From contig JAQAZZ010000088.1 in the NCBI GenBank assembly GCA_032127075.1, positions 1 through 7,519 on the forward strand: a stretch of 7,519 nt of DNA, read 5' to 3'. The number at the start of each line of letters is the position of its first letter. The first letter of the stretch is position 1. The translations under genes and the position numbers were made by a program. Source of the DNA: GCA-2699445 sp032127075. Lineage in GTDB: Bacteria > Actinomycetota > Actinomycetes > S36-B12 > GCA-2699445. Below, piece by piece: positions 6,208 through 7,519 of the stretch. The notes beneath the pieces are model-generated. The model saw only the letters and a list, made by a program, of their open reading frames with translations. It ran no database searches and was not told the origin of the DNA.

Positions 6208-7338
6208 TCAGGCTGGCGGCGCACCAGCCGCCGCCGATTCCCGACGGTTCTCCTCGGGAGCCTCGGGGGGGTCCACCCTTGGCACCAGGCGCCCTACCAC
6301 TGCTGCCACGAGGCTGACGGGCAGCAACGCCCAGCCGCCGGCCATCAAGCCGATAACAACTGCGAGAACGGCCACTGCGCCCCAGCGGACCTGCGACAGG
6401 TAGGTAACCGACGCCACCAAGCCGGCGGTGGCACCCGCCGGCACCGACCCGTCGAACTGCATCGCCAGGGCAGCACCGCACCCGGCACCCACGAACAATG
6501 CCGGGAAGTAGGCCCCGCCGCGGAATCCGGCACCCAGGCTGATGGCATAGACAACCGCCTTGGCCAAGACCGCCGCCACGATGGCCCCCACCGTACCGAG
6601 TCCCAACAACGTCTTGATCATCTGCTCGCCGCTGGTCAGCGCCAGGTCCACCGGCTGGCCGGTCACATTGTGGTACACCACCCCCACCGCGCCGATGGCA
6701 GCACCGCCGACCAACAGCAGCCACAGCACCGGTCTTCCTTCCGGCTGGAGCCCTTGCAGCGGACGGGCGATCAGCCGCACCACCGTCAGCACACCCGCGG
6801 TCAACAACCCCGCGACCGGCGCCAGCACCAGATCCGACCAGGCGAGCTGGTAGTCCGCGGACAGGTCCGCACTGCCGCGTAGGAACGGACCGAGGAACAG
6901 CGCCCCCAGAGCCCATAGCGAAGCCCACAACACGGCACGCTTCTCGGGGAGGCCGAACCGCCTGGCGGCCACTCCGCCGATGAGTCCGCCGGTGGCCAGC
7001 AATGCAGCTTCCGGCCCCAACGCGATGGCACACACCATCGACACGGCAATCGCCCCCACGACCCCCGGGTACTGCCGGGGCGGCACGGCAGCCAGTTCCA
7101 GTCCGGCAAGGGGACCGTGGCCGTTCGCTCCGGCGGCACGGATGCCGTAGACAGCCGCCCCCGCGAGGAGCGGGAGTCCCACGGTGAACCAGGCGGGCGG
7201 ACCGTCGGGCCACAAGGACCCCGGTTCGGCATGCCACAGGAAGTCCACGGTGTTGACGAGCACCGTGAAGAGGATGAAGCACACGGCGAGCGTGAACAGC
7301 CCCAGGAGAACCATCACCAGCATCTGTTTGGCCCGCAC
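6208..7338 (-). CDS. CLC-family chloride channel/transporter, YfeO-like
   Basis: A 376-residue integral membrane protein, shorter than E. coli ClcA (473) and closer to YfeO (418, from memory). It starts at a GTG complementary to 7336-7338; an ATG at 7323-7321 is an alternative. CLC landmarks are present: a GHGP segment (73-76) at the first selectivity-loop position, LGPEAAL with E110 at the gating-glutamate position, and GFRGGAYFPALFVG (271-284) corresponding to the GxFxP loop. YfeO, as I recall it, shares the LGPE and GFRGG-FPA-FVG forms. The ClcA internal proton glutamate (E203) and central tyrosine (Y445) have no obvious counterparts. There are no CBS domains; the tail is hydrophilic. It would move chloride, fluoride or another anion across the plasma membrane, with mechanism undecided. 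It is convergent with the hydrolase (27-base gap) and probably translated from the same message as the frame ending at 7348. Confidence 0.88.
   Translation of the reverse strand: MRAKQMLVMVLLGLFTLAVCFILFTVLVNTVDFLWHAEPGSLWPDGPPAWFTVGLPLLAGAAVYGIRAAGANGHGPLAGLELAAVPPRQYPGVVGAIAVSMVCAIALGPEAALLATGGLIGGVAARRFGLPEKRAVLWASLWALGALFLGPFLRGSADLSADYQLAWSDLVLAPVAGLLTAGVLTVVRLIARPLQGLQPEGRPVLWLLLVGGAAIGAVGVVYHNVTGQPVDLALTSGEQMIKTLLGLGTVGAIVAAVLAKAVVYAISLGAGFRGGAYFPALFVGAGCGAALAMQFDGSVPAGATAGLVASVTYLSQVRWGAVAVLAVVIGLMAGGWALLPVSLVAAVVGRLVPRVDPPEAPEENRRESAAAGAPPA
6211..6232. terminator. Possible hairpin in the convergent hydrolase/CLC junction
   Basis: Two alternative stems overlap here: GGCTGG (6211-6216) with CCAGCC (6224-6229), and GGCGGC (6215-6220) with GCCGCC (6227-6232). 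They start 30 bases after the hydrolase stop, inside the last codons of the convergent CLC gene. There is no T-run on the plus strand. It could help end the hydrolase transcript, though it may simply reflect Ala/Gly codons. Confidence 0.22.
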
Positions 7339-7347
7339 CCGACCACC

Positions 7348-7519
7348 CTACCGATGGCCCGCCCGCGGGGCCGTCCTCTCACGCCCTGTACCGCGCGCAT
7401 GCGGACGCCGCCTGCCCGGACGCCGCTGACGACGCACCGCCCGGAGGCCTATCGACACCGGGGCCGCCAGGGACTGCCGCGCCTGCTGCAGCGCCCAGGC
7501 GGGTGCAACTGGGCGGTAT
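7348..7519 (-). CDS. Possible C-terminal end of an arginine-rich hypothetical protein, cut by window edge
   Basis: On the minus strand a frame is open from the window edge (base 7518) to a TAG at 7350-7348, giving 56 residues. It begins with a helix-like segment (PAWALQQARQSLAAPVSIGL) and ends in a strongly basic tail, with about 13 Arg among the last 32 residues. Its stop lies nine bases before the CLC start codon, as expected for an operon partner. I recognise no family. The opposite strand is also open here from an ATG at 7354 to the edge, and its product looks like a shadow, but the fragment is too short to exclude it. Confidence 0.4.
   Translation of the reverse strand, partial: YRPVAPAWALQQARQSLAAPVSIGLRAVRRQRRPGRRRPHARGTGRERTAPRAGHR

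Noticed and set aside
6014..7282. Minus-strand open frame (422 codons) overlapping the CLC gene
   Set aside because: It is a different frame across the CLC gene and the hydrolase end; the CLC frame carries the channel motifs and membrane segments.

Overview
The window is high-GC DNA (roughly 70% by eye) with GTG starts, a TAnnnT-type promoter placed for a leaderless transcript, a lipobox protein resembling the mycobacterial LppX/LprG group and a two-domain Abhydrolase_9 membrane hydrolase. Together these point to an actinobacterium, most likely a mycobacterium or close relative; that assignment is inference, as no rRNA or species marker is present.

Layout, left to right. Bases 1-500 hold the 3' end of a CotA/bilirubin-oxidase-type multicopper oxidase, with the copper ligands of the last cupredoxin domain intact. 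After a 255-base gap, a small secreted lipoprotein (756-1526) has a -10 element placed so that transcription should begin at its GTG. The next gap (1527-1839) has no convincing gene but is rich in structure: a small GC hairpin just after the lipoprotein stop, a long imperfect inverted repeat, a G-quadruplex-type run and a possible promoter. It leads into a SERCA-like P2A cation-transporting P-type ATPase (1840-4431). A membrane-anchored alpha/beta hydrolase follows on the same strand (about 4561-6180). On the opposite strand and convergent lies a YfeO-like CLC-family anion channel or transporter (7338 down to 6208). Upstream of it, an arginine-rich reading frame runs in from the right edge and stops 9 bases before the CLC start, suggesting a two-gene minus-strand operon.

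The theme is cell envelope and ion homeostasis: an exported oxidase, a lipoprotein, a probable Ca2+-type pump, a membrane hydrolase and an anion channel. The genes do not form an obvious single pathway, and I see no mobile element, CRISPR array, tRNA, rRNA, toxin-antitoxin or defence system. I did not find a convincing undescribed system. The best leads are non-coding: the inverted repeat and G-run ahead of the ATPase, a 12-base palindrome occurring in two intergenic regions, and the leaderless lipoprotein promoter. Among proteins, the CLC is the least conventional, keeping the gating glutamate but apparently lacking other hallmark transporter residues.
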